Assembly: GCA_030684405.1 (NCBI GenBank)
Contig: JAUXYA010000032.1
Span: forward strand, 302,764 to 366,763
DNA length: 64,000 nucleotides
Source of the DNA: Burkholderiales bacterium
GTDB lineage: Bacteria > Pseudomonadota > Gammaproteobacteria > Burkholderiales > SG8-41
Direction: 5' to 3'
The notes under the pieces are model-generated. The model saw only the letters and a list, made by a program, of their open reading frames with translations, had not been told where the DNA came from and ran no database searches. Position numbers and translations under genes: made by a program. The number at the start of each line of letters is the position of its first letter. The stretch's first letter is position 1. Below, piece after piece: positions 20,893 through 29,307 of this stretch.

Positions 20893-22029
20893 ATGATTTT
20901 TCCCGACGCCATGCTCGGCATGCTCGGCGGCGGCCAGTTGGGCCGCATGTTCACGCTCGCCGCGCACAGCATGGGTTACCGCGTCACCGTGCTCGATCCC
21001 GACCCGCTGAGCCCCGCCGGCGCGATCGCCGACGTGCACCTGAAGGCCGCCTACCAGGATGTCGAGGCGCTGCAGCAACTGGCCGATACCTGCGCCGCGG
21101 TCACCACCGAATTCGAGAACGTGCCCGCCGAGAGCCTGCGCTGGCTGGCGAGTCACTGCGCAGTGCGTCCTGCCGGTGACGCCGTGGCCATCGCCCAGGA
21201 CCGCATCCGCGAAAAGGCCTTCGTTCGCTCCTGCGGGATCGAGGTCGCGCCTTACGCGGTGATCGAAAAAGCTGCCGACCTCGACACTGCGGATGCCGCG
21301 CTGTTCCCCGGCATCCTCAAGCGCGCGCGTTTCGGCTACGACGGCAAGGGCCAGGCGCGCGTGGCGAATGTCGCCGAGGCGAAGAAAGCCTTCGCTGAAA
21401 TGGGCGCCGAATCCTCCGTACTGGAACAGCGCATTGCCCTGAAATGTGAAATCTCCGCCGTGGTTGCCCGCGGCGCCGACGGCAGCGGCCGCGGTTTTCC
21501 GGTGGCCGAGAACCGCCACCGCAACGGCATCCTCGACGTCAGCATCGTGCCGGCGCGGGTGACGCCCGAGCTCGCGCAGCGTGCCGAACAATGGGCGCTG
21601 AAGATTGCCGAAAAGCTCGATTACTGCGGTGTGCTCGCGGTGGAATTTTTTGTCACTACAGACGGGCAGTTGCTGGTGAATGAAATGGCGCCGCGCCCGC
21701 ACAACAGCGGCCATTACACCCTCGACGCCTGCGCCACCTCGCAATTCGAGCAGCAGGTGCGCACGCTTTGCGGCCTGCCGCTGGGCGACACCCGGCTGCT
21801 CGCTCCGGTGGTGATGGTCAACCTGCTCGGCGAAGCCTGGCAGCATGGCCAGCCGCAGTGGGAGCGCGTATTCCTCGCGCCCGAGGGGAAGCTCCACCTT
21901 TACGGCAAGCACGAGGCCCGCGCCGGCCGCAAGATGGGGCATTTCACGATGCTTGGTGCCAGCGCAGACGCTGCGCTGCAGAAGGCGCTGATTGTGCGCA
22001 GCGCGCTGTATCCGGACTGGAAAGACTGA
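20893..22029 (+). CDS. purK: 5-(carboxyamino)imidazole ribonucleotide synthase
   Basis: AMLGMLGGGQLGRMFTLAAHSMGYRVTVLDPD..., LLVNEMAPRPHNSGHYTLDAC. Confidence 0.96.
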   Translation: MIFPDAMLGMLGGGQLGRMFTLAAHSMGYRVTVLDPDPLSPAGAIADVHLKAAYQDVEALQQLADTCAAVTTEFENVPAESLRWLASHCAVRPAGDAVAIAQDRIREKAFVRSCGIEVAPYAVIEKAADLDTADAALFPGILKRARFGYDGKGQARVANVAEAKKAFAEMGAESSVLEQRIALKCEISAVVARGADGSGRGFPVAENRHRNGILDVSIVPARVTPELAQRAEQWALKIAEKLDYCGVLAVEFFVTTDGQLLVNEMAPRPHNSGHYTLDACATSQFEQQVRTLCGLPLGDTRLLAPVVMVNLLGEAWQHGQPQWERVFLAPEGKLHLYGKHEARAGRKMGHFTMLGASADAALQKALIVRSALYPDWKD

Positions 22030-22127
22030 GGGGCGAATGATTGTCGGCCGCCCCTCACCCCGGCCCTCTCCCCGCAAGCGGGGCGAGGGAGAGTTTCTTG
22101 ATGCGCATAGCGGAATCTGAAACGACC

Positions 22128-23015
22128 ATGAGCGACACCCCGCTGTACAAGACCGACCTCAAAAGCCTGCCCTTCCTCCACCGCGGCAAGGTGCGCGACA
22201 TCTACGCCGTCGGCGACGACAAGCTGCTGGTGGTGCAGAGCGATAGGCTCTCCGCCTTCGACGTGATCCTCGACGATCCGATTCCGGGCAAGGGCCGCGT
22301 GCTGACGGAAGTGTCGTACTTCTGGTTCGAAAAACTCAAACACATCGTCCCCAACCACCTGACCGGCATTGATCCGGCGACGGTGGTGGCGCCGGAAGAA
22401 CGCGCGCAGATCGCCGGCCGCGCGATGGTGGTCCACAAATACCAGCCGCTGATGGTCGAGGCCGTGGTGCGCGGCTACATCATCGGTTCGGGCTGGAGCG
22501 ATTACCAGAAAACCGGCGCGATCTGCGGCATCCAGTTGCCCGCGGGCCTCAAGCAGGCGGAGAAACTGGCCGAGCCGATTTTCACGCCGGCGTCGAAGGC
22601 GCCCGCCGGCCATCACGATGAAAACATCACCTACGAGGATGTTGTAAACACCATCGGTGCCGCGAACACCGCGAAGGTGAAGGAGATTTCGATCCAGCTC
22701 TACACCGAAGCCGCAGCCTTTGCCGCGACGCGCGGCATCATCATCGCCGACACCAAGTTTGAATTCGGCACCGACGCCGCCGGCAACATTTTCCTGATCG
22801 ACGAGGCGCTGACGCCGGATTCCTCGCGTTTCTGGCCTGCGGCGGAATACCGCACCGGCATCAGCCCGCCCAGCTTCGACAAGCAGTTCGTCCGCGACTG
22901 GCTGGAAACCCAGCCCTGGAACAAGAAGGCGCCTGCCCCGCGCCTGCCCGCCGCCGTGCTGGCGAAGACCGCGGAGAAGTACCGCGAAGCCCAGCGCATG
23001 CTGACCGGCCACTGA
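22128..23015 (+). CDS. purC: phosphoribosylaminoimidazolesuccinocarboxamide synthase
   Basis: [34 protein letters not shown]; internal Met start at 22128. Confidence 0.96.
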   Translation: MSDTPLYKTDLKSLPFLHRGKVRDIYAVGDDKLLVVQSDRLSAFDVILDDPIPGKGRVLTEVSYFWFEKLKHIVPNHLTGIDPATVVAPEERAQIAGRAMVVHKYQPLMVEAVVRGYIIGSGWSDYQKTGAICGIQLPAGLKQAEKLAEPIFTPASKAPAGHHDENITYEDVVNTIGAANTAKVKEISIQLYTEAAAFAATRGIIIADTKFEFGTDAAGNIFLIDEALTPDSSRFWPAAEYRTGISPPSFDKQFVRDWLETQPWNKKAPAPRLPAAVLAKTAEKYREAQRMLTGH

Positions 23016-23016
23016 G

Positions 23017-24180
23017 ATGTCGACCACGCTGTTTCCCGAAGGCAGTAAATCCGAAGGCGCCGCGGTGACCACCGGCATCCTGCCCGACCGCGACATCGCG
23101 CGCCTGATCGAAGGCGGGCGCATCAGTGCCGAAGGCGGTGTCGATCCCTCGCAGATCCAGCCGGCGAGCCTCGACCTGCGCCTCGGCACCACCGCCTGGC
23201 GCGTGCGCGCAAGTTTCCTGCCGGGCAAGACCTCGACCGTGCAGGCCAAGATCGACCGCCTGCAGATGCACAAGATCGACCTGAGCCGGCCGACTGTGCT
23301 GGAGAAGGGATGCGTCTACATCGCCGAGCTGATGGAAGAGCTGAAGCTGCCCACCGACATCGCCGGTTATGCCAATCCGAAAAGCTCCACCGGGCGGCTG
23401 GATATTTTCACGCGGCTGATCACCGATTGCGGCGCCGAATTCGAAGGTGTGGCGGCCGGTTACAAGGGCAAGCTCTACGTGGAAATCATGCCCCACACCT
23501 TCAGCGTGCTGGCGCAACAGGGCACGCGGCTCAATCAAATTCGTTTCGTCCGCGGCAATCCGCCGCCCTCCGACACCAAACTCACCGAACTCGACCAGAC
23601 CATCAAGTTGGTCTATTCCGACAGTGAAATGCCGCTGCCGGCGATCATCAAAAACGGCCTGTGGATTTCGGTGGACCTCGAAGGTGATGCCAGCAACGGC
23701 ATCATCGGTTATCGCGCGAAACATCATGCGCCTTTGATCGACCTGTCAAAACTCAATCATTACGACCCGCTCGACTTCTGGGAGCCGATCGCCCGCAACG
23801 CCGAACGCAGCCTGGTGCTGAGTCCGGATGACTTCTACATCCTCGTGTCGCGCGAACGCGTGCGCATCCCCAACAGCCATGCCGCGTCGATGGTGCCCTA
23901 CGATCCCTCGGTCGGCGAATTCCGCATCCACTACGCCGGCTTCTTCGATCCCGGCTTCGGTTACGGCGCCAACAACCTGAAGGGCGCGCGCGCCGTGCTC
24001 GAAGTGCGCTCGCATGACGTGCCCTTCATGATCGAACACGGCCAGGACGTCGGCCGCCTGATCTACGAACGCCTGCTCGGCGAACCGGAAAAAATCTACG
24101 GTGTGAACATCGGCTCGAACTACCAGTCGCAGGGGCTGAAGCTGAGCAAGCAGTTCAAGCCGCTGGCGATGCCGGTCTAA
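23017..24180 (+). CDS. dcd: 2'-deoxycytidine 5'-triphosphate deaminase (long form)
   Basis: GGVDPSQIQPASLDLRLG..., YANPKSSTGRLDIFTRLITDCG dUTPase/Dcd motifs. Confidence 0.92.
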   Translation: MSTTLFPEGSKSEGAAVTTGILPDRDIARLIEGGRISAEGGVDPSQIQPASLDLRLGTTAWRVRASFLPGKTSTVQAKIDRLQMHKIDLSRPTVLEKGCVYIAELMEELKLPTDIAGYANPKSSTGRLDIFTRLITDCGAEFEGVAAGYKGKLYVEIMPHTFSVLAQQGTRLNQIRFVRGNPPPSDTKLTELDQTIKLVYSDSEMPLPAIIKNGLWISVDLEGDASNGIIGYRAKHHAPLIDLSKLNHYDPLDFWEPIARNAERSLVLSPDDFYILVSRERVRIPNSHAASMVPYDPSVGEFRIHYAGFFDPGFGYGANNLKGARAVLEVRSHDVPFMIEHGQDVGRLIYERLLGEPEKIYGVNIGSNYQSQGLKLSKQFKPLAMPV

Positions 24181-24318
24181 ACAACGGCCTCCATCCCGTC
24201 ATTCCGGCGGAAGCCGGAATCCAGACAGGTCGCTGCGGGTGTGATGCACGTCCCTGGATTCCGGCTATCCCTCAAGGGGCCTTCATGCGGAGCGCCCCTT
24301 GTGTTTCTGCGGCAACAA

Positions 24319-24555
24319 TCAGCGTAGCGCGTCGATCGAAGCGCCGAAGTTGATGTGGAAGGGCGCGCCATCGAGCACCAGCGCCGGCACCGACTTCACG
24401 CCGGCGGCGTCGGCCTCCTTCAGCCGCGCCTTGTGCTGGCCGAGGTGTACGACCTCGACCTCGTATTTCGCCGGATCAATGGCCATTGCGACATTGCGTT
24501 CGGCATCGATGCACACGGGGCATCCGGCGTGATAAAACACAGCTTTGCTTTTCAT
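24319..24555 (-). CDS. glutaredoxin/thioredoxin-like small thiol protein
   Basis: MKSKAVFYHAGCPVCIDAERN...SVPALVLDGAPFHINFG; CPVC and cis-Pro. Confidence 0.85.
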   Translation of the reverse strand: MKSKAVFYHAGCPVCIDAERNVAMAIDPAKYEVEVVHLGQHKARLKEADAAGVKSVPALVLDGAPFHINFGASIDALR

Positions 24556-24677
24556 GCGGGTCTCCTTGGACGGTGGGTTTGTGCGACAGGCACGCCGCCA
24601 TCCTGGGCCTCCGCGACGCGCGGCAACAGCAGGCACCTTCCGGAGCCCCGGGCACTTTTTGGTGTAAATCGGCGAAT

Positions 24678-25010
24678 ATGAACGCGAAAAAAAATCTGTC
24701 CGCAGCCTCTGAATACCGACAGCTTGAGGATGTGGTCGGTTGCAAATGGTCGGTGTCGGTGCTGCAGGCGGTCGCCGAAGGCATCTCGCGGCCCGGCGCG
24801 CTGGAACGCCATATCGCCGGCATCTCGACCAAGGTGCTGTCGGAACGCCTGCGCAAGCTCACGCGGTACGGCCTGCTCGACAAGCGGGTGTATGCCGAAG
24901 TGCCGCCGCGCACCGAGTACGCGCTGACGGCCTGCGGACAGAAGCTCGTGCGCATCATCAGCCAGATCCGCACCCTCGACGAGGCCATCCGCAATACTGG
25001 TGAGCGCTGA
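24678..25010 (+). CDS. HxlR-family winged-helix transcriptional regulator
   Basis: CKWSVSVLQAVAEGISRPGALERHIAGISTKVLSERLRKLTRYGLLDKRVYAEVPPRTEYALT. Confidence 0.93.
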   Translation: MNAKKNLSAASEYRQLEDVVGCKWSVSVLQAVAEGISRPGALERHIAGISTKVLSERLRKLTRYGLLDKRVYAEVPPRTEYALTACGQKLVRIISQIRTLDEAIRNTGER

Positions 25011-25072
25011 CGAACATTACATAAGTATTTGTTTTTATTGATATTTTTATTATCCTGCGCGATACTCGCGAG

Positions 25073-26056
25073 ATGACGCATTCCGTTCCCAAAGCCGACA
25101 TCACCCACGCCGCCGCCGTGCTCAAGGCCGGCGAACTCGTCGCATTCCCCACCGAGACCGTCTACGGCCTCGGTGCCGATGCCTCGAATGCCGATGCCGT
25201 GCAGAAGATCTACGCCGCCAAGGGCCGGCCTTCCAGCCATCCGCTGATCGTGCATGTCGCCGACGCTGTGCAGCTCGCCAACTGGGCGCGCGACATTCCG
25301 CCGGCCGCGCATGTGCTCGCAAAAAAATTCTGGCCCGGCCCGCTGACGCTGGTGCTCAAGCGCAATCCGAAAGTGCCCGATGCCGTCACCGGCGGCCAGG
25401 ACACTGTCGCGATCCGCGTACCTTCGCATCCGGTCGCGCAGGCGCTGCTGCGTGAATTCGGTGGCGGTGTTGCCGCACCTTCAGCGAATCGTTTTGGTCG
25501 TGTGTCGGCCACCACGGCCGCCCACGTGCGCGAGGAATTCGGCGATGCAGTCGCCTGCGTACTCGACGGCGGTGCAGCGGATGTCGGCATCGAATCCACC
25601 ATCGTCGACTGCTCGCGCGCGACACCGAGCCTGCTGCGCCCGGGCTGGATCACACCGCAGCAGCTCGAGGCTGCACTCGGTGCGCCACTGGCCGCACCCG
25701 ATGCCGATGCACCACGCGTATCCGGCACGCTGGAAAAACACTACTCGCCGCAGACCCCGGTGATGCTGATGGAAGGTGACCTGGTCATCGAACTCGCGCA
25801 CAGCCTGACGCGCCAGGGCAAGAAGGTAGCTGTGCTGGCGCGGACTACGCTGCGGCCGTTAATTGATGATTTAGTGTGGCGGGCTGCGCCGGCGGATGCG
25901 GCGGGTTACGCGCATGACCTGTATGCCAATCTGCGCGAGCTGGATCAGGCCGGTTGTGATGCGATCCTGGTGGAGCAGCCGCCGGAGGTGGCGGAGTGGT
26001 ATGCGATTCGGGATCGGCTTAACCGTGCTGCTGCAGGCTCCGGAGAAAATCACTAA
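25073..26056 (+). CDS. L-threonylcarbamoyladenylate synthase (Sua5/YrdC family, full-length)
   Basis: GELVAFPTETVYGLGADASNADAVQKIYAAKGRPSSHPLIVHV; C-terminal Sua5 domain ...SGTLEKHYSPQTPV. Confidence 0.96.
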   Translation: MTHSVPKADITHAAAVLKAGELVAFPTETVYGLGADASNADAVQKIYAAKGRPSSHPLIVHVADAVQLANWARDIPPAAHVLAKKFWPGPLTLVLKRNPKVPDAVTGGQDTVAIRVPSHPVAQALLREFGGGVAAPSANRFGRVSATTAAHVREEFGDAVACVLDGGAADVGIESTIVDCSRATPSLLRPGWITPQQLEAALGAPLAAPDADAPRVSGTLEKHYSPQTPVMLMEGDLVIELAHSLTRQGKKVAVLARTTLRPLIDDLVWRAAPADAAGYAHDLYANLRELDQAGCDAILVEQPPEVAEWYAIRDRLNRAAAGSGENH

Positions 26057-26081
26057 TGCGATCAGCGTTAATGTTTAGCTC

Positions 26082-26786
26082 ATGTCCAATCAAACGTCGA
26101 TGACAAACGAAAGTGACCACATTCGAATGCGCTATGTGGCATTTTGCGACGTCCTTGGGTTCGCTAATGCGGTTGAAAATCGTTTTGAGGAGACAATAGC
26201 GGTATATAAAGAGTTTATGGAGAAGATACGAGATTGGCCTATGCCGGAAAAGGCCGAAGTATCAATTTATTCAGACTCTATTTTAATAGTGGCTGATGAG
26301 TTAACGCCCGTTCTTCATGCGGTAAATCTTTTATGGTTTGCGACGCTTGGACAAAATTGGATGATTCGCGGTGGTATCGCTTACGGCCGTTATTGGGAGC
26401 GACGAGAAAACGGGAATCTATTTGTTGTTAGCGACGCACTTGTCCGAGCAGTCAAGCTTGAGGGGATGGCAAAGATGCCTGCAGTGACATTCTCGCCAGA
26501 GGTAGATTTGCACTTGGGCCTTTGGATGGCTCGCTTCGAACATGGGCTTTTCACCGCTCCGATCTTGCATTTTCAGGGGTTGTCGTTCGTAAATCCCTTT
26601 AATAATTTTTGGTTTACTTCAGCACGAACGCGCGCGACAGAGTTACTAAATCAGTTTCCAGAACATAAAGTAAAGTATTCGTGGTTCTTGGATTTGGCGG
26701 AAGCTGTGGAGCGCGATGAAGCTCTGATTCCTGACGCCGTTTTCCAGCGCGCAATTGAACTTGGGATTTTGGTTAAGCAGGTTTAG
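26082..26786 (+). CDS. hypothetical protein, class III nucleotidyl cyclase-like fold predicted
   Basis: VAFCDVLGF ... SIYSDSILIV ... WMIRGGIAYG pattern reminiscent of cyclase-homology domains; AT-rich relative to neighbours. Confidence 0.6.
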   Translation: MSNQTSMTNESDHIRMRYVAFCDVLGFANAVENRFEETIAVYKEFMEKIRDWPMPEKAEVSIYSDSILIVADELTPVLHAVNLLWFATLGQNWMIRGGIAYGRYWERRENGNLFVVSDALVRAVKLEGMAKMPAVTFSPEVDLHLGLWMARFEHGLFTAPILHFQGLSFVNPFNNFWFTSARTRATELLNQFPEHKVKYSWFLDLAEAVERDEALIPDAVFQRAIELGILVKQV

Positions 26787-26796
26787 GGATTAAGGG

Positions 26797-26865
26797 GGCG
26801 GGCGTGGATCACGCCGCAGTAGCTTGAAGCCGGGCTCGGTTCGTCGCTGCCCGTGGCGGTGATTG
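26797..26865 (+). pseudogene. Degenerate sua5 fragment
   Basis: Encodes WITPQ*LEAGLGSSLP, matching WITPQQLEAALGAPLA of the intact sua5; about 38 of 49 nt identical by hand (26805-26853 vs 25646-25694), with an in-frame TAG. Confidence 0.75.
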
Positions 26866-26868
26866 AGC

Positions 26869-27843
26869 CTAAATTTTCCCCTCCGCAACCAACCTGCGGT
26901 AATGCTCGCCCAACACGGTGAGCTTGCAGGCTTTACTGCCCATGGCCGCATGCCACATATGCTGCGCACCATCCGGCTCAACTAGATTCACGCGGACGTA
27001 GTTCTGGAGGATTGCGAACTTGACTGTGTTCACCGGGTCGGGCGGTGGAATTGACGGATCGGGCGGTGTCGGGCGCTCTGGCTCGAAAGTCGGGTCTAAC
27101 TTGAGCTCCGAAGTTCCAATCGGGAAAAGCTCCGCGAGCTTCTGAAGCTCACCGAGCGCAATGGGCGGTTGTACCGTCCGCAGCGACACAAACCGTTTCA
27201 CGTTGGTCTTGAACACTGGTCGCTGTTGCCACGGCCCTAACGATTGATCGATGTAAGCGTAAACACTGCCCGGCGTAATCGCACCGATCAGGTTGCGGGC
27301 CGCCCCCGTTAGTGCATCAATGAACAACGTCGTGAAAACTCCCGACCCGTTCTTTTCCGAAGCATACTGCGTGTCCGTCGAAGCCGTGAGAATGGTCATG
27401 CCGTCGGTTAGCTCCGACATGGTGGTTGCTGTCGGCTTTGCGCCAGCGATGCCGGAGTGGCAGCTGTCGAGGACGATGATCTTGTTCTTGGCATGCGATT
27501 TGGCCGCAAACGTCATCACATCGCCAAGCGCCAAACCGTCATCGCCCTTGGAGTCGCTTCCTAAGAGGTAGCCGCCGGTTTCGTCAAGGTGCCCGTGACC
27601 GGCGAAATAAAACAGCGCGATATCGCTGTCCCCTTCGAACAATTCCCGAACTTTATTCCGCAGCGATTCTCTCGTGACCGCCGCGTTAGCCCCGGTCCCC
27701 GCAAGAAGTTCGACGGCAAAGTTCACGGTGCCGTCGCCGTTGCGTTCCAATATGGCTTTGACACCGTGCGCGTCGTTGACGCAGCCGTACAGCGCGGGAC
27801 CGTGCTTATAGAAATCAATCCCGACCACGAGAGCTTTTTTCAT
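26869..27843 (-). CDS. caspase-like (peptidase C14) protein with Pro-rich linker and small C-terminal domain
   Basis: [32 protein letters not shown]; catalytic His YFAGHGH and Cys VLDSCHSG. Confidence 0.93.
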   Translation of the reverse strand: MKKALVVGIDFYKHGPALYGCVNDAHGVKAILERNGDGTVNFAVELLAGTGANAAVTRESLRNKVRELFEGDSDIALFYFAGHGHLDETGGYLLGSDSKGDDGLALGDVMTFAAKSHAKNKIIVLDSCHSGIAGAKPTATTMSELTDGMTILTASTDTQYASEKNGSGVFTTLFIDALTGAARNLIGAITPGSVYAYIDQSLGPWQQRPVFKTNVKRFVSLRTVQPPIALGELQKLAELFPIGTSELKLDPTFEPERPTPPDPSIPPPDPVNTVKFAILQNYVRVNLVEPDGAQHMWHAAMGSKACKLTVLGEHYRRLVAEGKI

Positions 27844-27849
27844 GGGCGC

Positions 27850-28239
27850 TTACCGTTGCCCAGCGATTAGCTTTTTAAGATTGTCCCAGGTCCACTGGTA
27901 GATCTTGTCCGTGGCCTTTACCGACGTGGGGGCAGTGCACGTTTTGTCAGAGTATGCGGCCAAGCAAAAGTAGGGAGTCCCCTTCGCTTGAGCGAGGGAC
28001 ACTTCAGCGGCAACGCCAGCAGCGGTGTGCGTTTTCGTGCCGCACAGGACAATCATCACATTCACGTTGTCGAGCCGACGACCAACCTTCGTTTTCCAAT
28101 CACCAGTCAGATGATCCTTCACCGAGGCGTCGCTGAAATCGAACGGACTATCTGGCAGTTTTGCCTGCCCTGCTAGCATGATCTTTGCGCCTTCGTCATT
28201 GTCGTAATCAAAGCTTATGAACGCTCTTGTTTTTGCCAT
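27850..28239 (-). CDS. TIR-like domain protein (MTH538/DUF1863, ThsB-type)
   Basis: RAFISFDYDNDEGAKIML...DWKTKVGRRLDNVNVMIVLCGTKTHTAAGVAAEVSLAQAKGTPYFCL; GAGGGG RBS; 6-nt gap to the caspase ATG. Confidence 0.88.
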   Translation of the reverse strand: MAKTRAFISFDYDNDEGAKIMLAGQAKLPDSPFDFSDASVKDHLTGDWKTKVGRRLDNVNVMIVLCGTKTHTAAGVAAEVSLAQAKGTPYFCLAAYSDKTCTAPTSVKATDKIYQWTWDNLKKLIAGQR

Positions 28240-28433
28240 GTCGAATCCCCTCTAAATTGTCTTGCGGTTTTATCTCCTTGGATTTCTGCCGACTTGCGCA
28301 GGAAGCTTAGCGTAGACCGGTATGTCTATCCACCGTATCAAAAAATCAGGGCTATTCAACAGTAAAGCGGGATGAAAAAGGTGGATTCCTGCGTGATAAC
28401 ATCTCCGCACAATTAGGTAAATCGAGGTGAGGT

Positions 28434-28514
28434 ATGGCTGAAAACGAGAAAGCCGGAGATCCACCACCACCACCGCCCGACACGGACGGAATTGTTAGAC
28501 GAAATGGGGGCTGA
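28434..28514 (+). CDS. Polyproline microprotein 1 (26 aa)
   Basis: MAENEKAGDPPPPPPDTDGIVRRNGG*; GAGG(TGAGGT)ATG ribosome-binding site; paralogous to the next ORF; absent from the supplied ORF track. Confidence 0.65.
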   Translation: MAENEKAGDPPPPPPDTDGIVRRNGG

Positions 28515-28515
28515 A

Positions 28516-28608
28516 ATGACTGAACGCGCAACCGCTGAAACCCCATCACCGTCCCCACCACCGCCACCGCCGCCTGACACGAGCGGCGTTGTGCGGAAGG
28601 GCCGTTAG
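28516..28608 (+). CDS. Polyproline microprotein 2 (30 aa)
   Basis: MTERATAETPSPSPPPPPPPDTSGVVRKGR*; start 1 nt after the upstream stop (TGAAATG); shared C-terminal motif. Confidence 0.62.
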   Translation: MTERATAETPSPSPPPPPPPDTSGVVRKGR

Positions 28609-29117
28609 AAAAACACCAAGGCGAGTGCCACAGGTGTTGCCAGTCCCAAGAGGATTCCGATGCGAATACTTTTGGCTTTCCGGTTGTTCGCAAAGATGCT
28701 TTGCTCAATTCTGTTTTTGTAGTGAAACGTGATGTAGGCCAGCATTAACGGAATAACGCTGTCCTCTCCATCTATTGTTCCTTTGTTAAGCCACATTTCG
28801 GGATTGCTCCCGACCGTGCCGTATTTATCATCCAGCAGCGCCTTTGCAAAGAATCCGGCTCCAATAACAAAGATCAGCCCGGTGAAAATGAATGGGTAGG
28901 CCTGAAGACCCGCGACCTTTTCTTTTAGCAACGTTCCGCCCACGCCAAACCCCGCGAGCGCCAACGCGACATAAGCGTTGAACAGAAAGAAAGCCTTTTT
29001 CTCAAATTCCTTTTTCACATCGAGGAGGTCAGTTAGACACCTCAAAGCTTGGTCGTGAGCTTCTTTCGCAACGGTCGGGTTGATCTTGGATTGCTGGATT
29101 TCTTCAAGCGTCATCAT
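28605..29117 (-). CDS. Multi-TM membrane protein (SLATT/2TM-effector-like architecture, tentative)
   Basis: MMTLEEIQQSKINPTVAKEAHDQALRCLTDLLDVKKEFEKKAFFLFNAYVALALAGFGVGG...YPFIFTGLIFVIGAGFF...YGTVGSNPEMWL...IGILLGLATPVALALVFF; AGGGGAG RBS. Confidence 0.75.
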   Translation of the reverse strand: MMTLEEIQQSKINPTVAKEAHDQALRCLTDLLDVKKEFEKKAFFLFNAYVALALAGFGVGGTLLKEKVAGLQAYPFIFTGLIFVIGAGFFAKALLDDKYGTVGSNPEMWLNKGTIDGEDSVIPLMLAYITFHYKNRIEQSIFANNRKAKSIRIGILLGLATPVALALVFF

Positions 29118-29307
29118 GCCGTTCTCCCCTAATGTTTTTACAGAAGATACTAGCAGTTCTAGTTTCGATGTTTCCCTAGGATAAATCCCCACATTGTCTT
29201 GGAAGAAAACGAAAGAAAATGCGGGGTTATATTAAGTGAGAATTAACATCTTGACTTCCTGCCGTCGTAAACTCCTCCTTGAACTCAAAAAATATAGAGG
29301 GAGTTCC

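Noticed and set aside
26790-26981. 63-aa minus-strand ORF
   Set aside because: Covers the caspase 3' end and the sua5 remnant out of frame; better explained as non-coding
28352-28708. 118-aa minus-strand ORF over the microprotein region
   Set aside because: Overlaps the membrane protein in a different frame; Pro/Gly/Ser-rich translation is the complement of the polyproline codons; no good start context
26057-29240. Prophage or integrative element around the island
   Set aside because: No integrase, transposase, phage structural genes, tRNA or attachment repeats could be recognised
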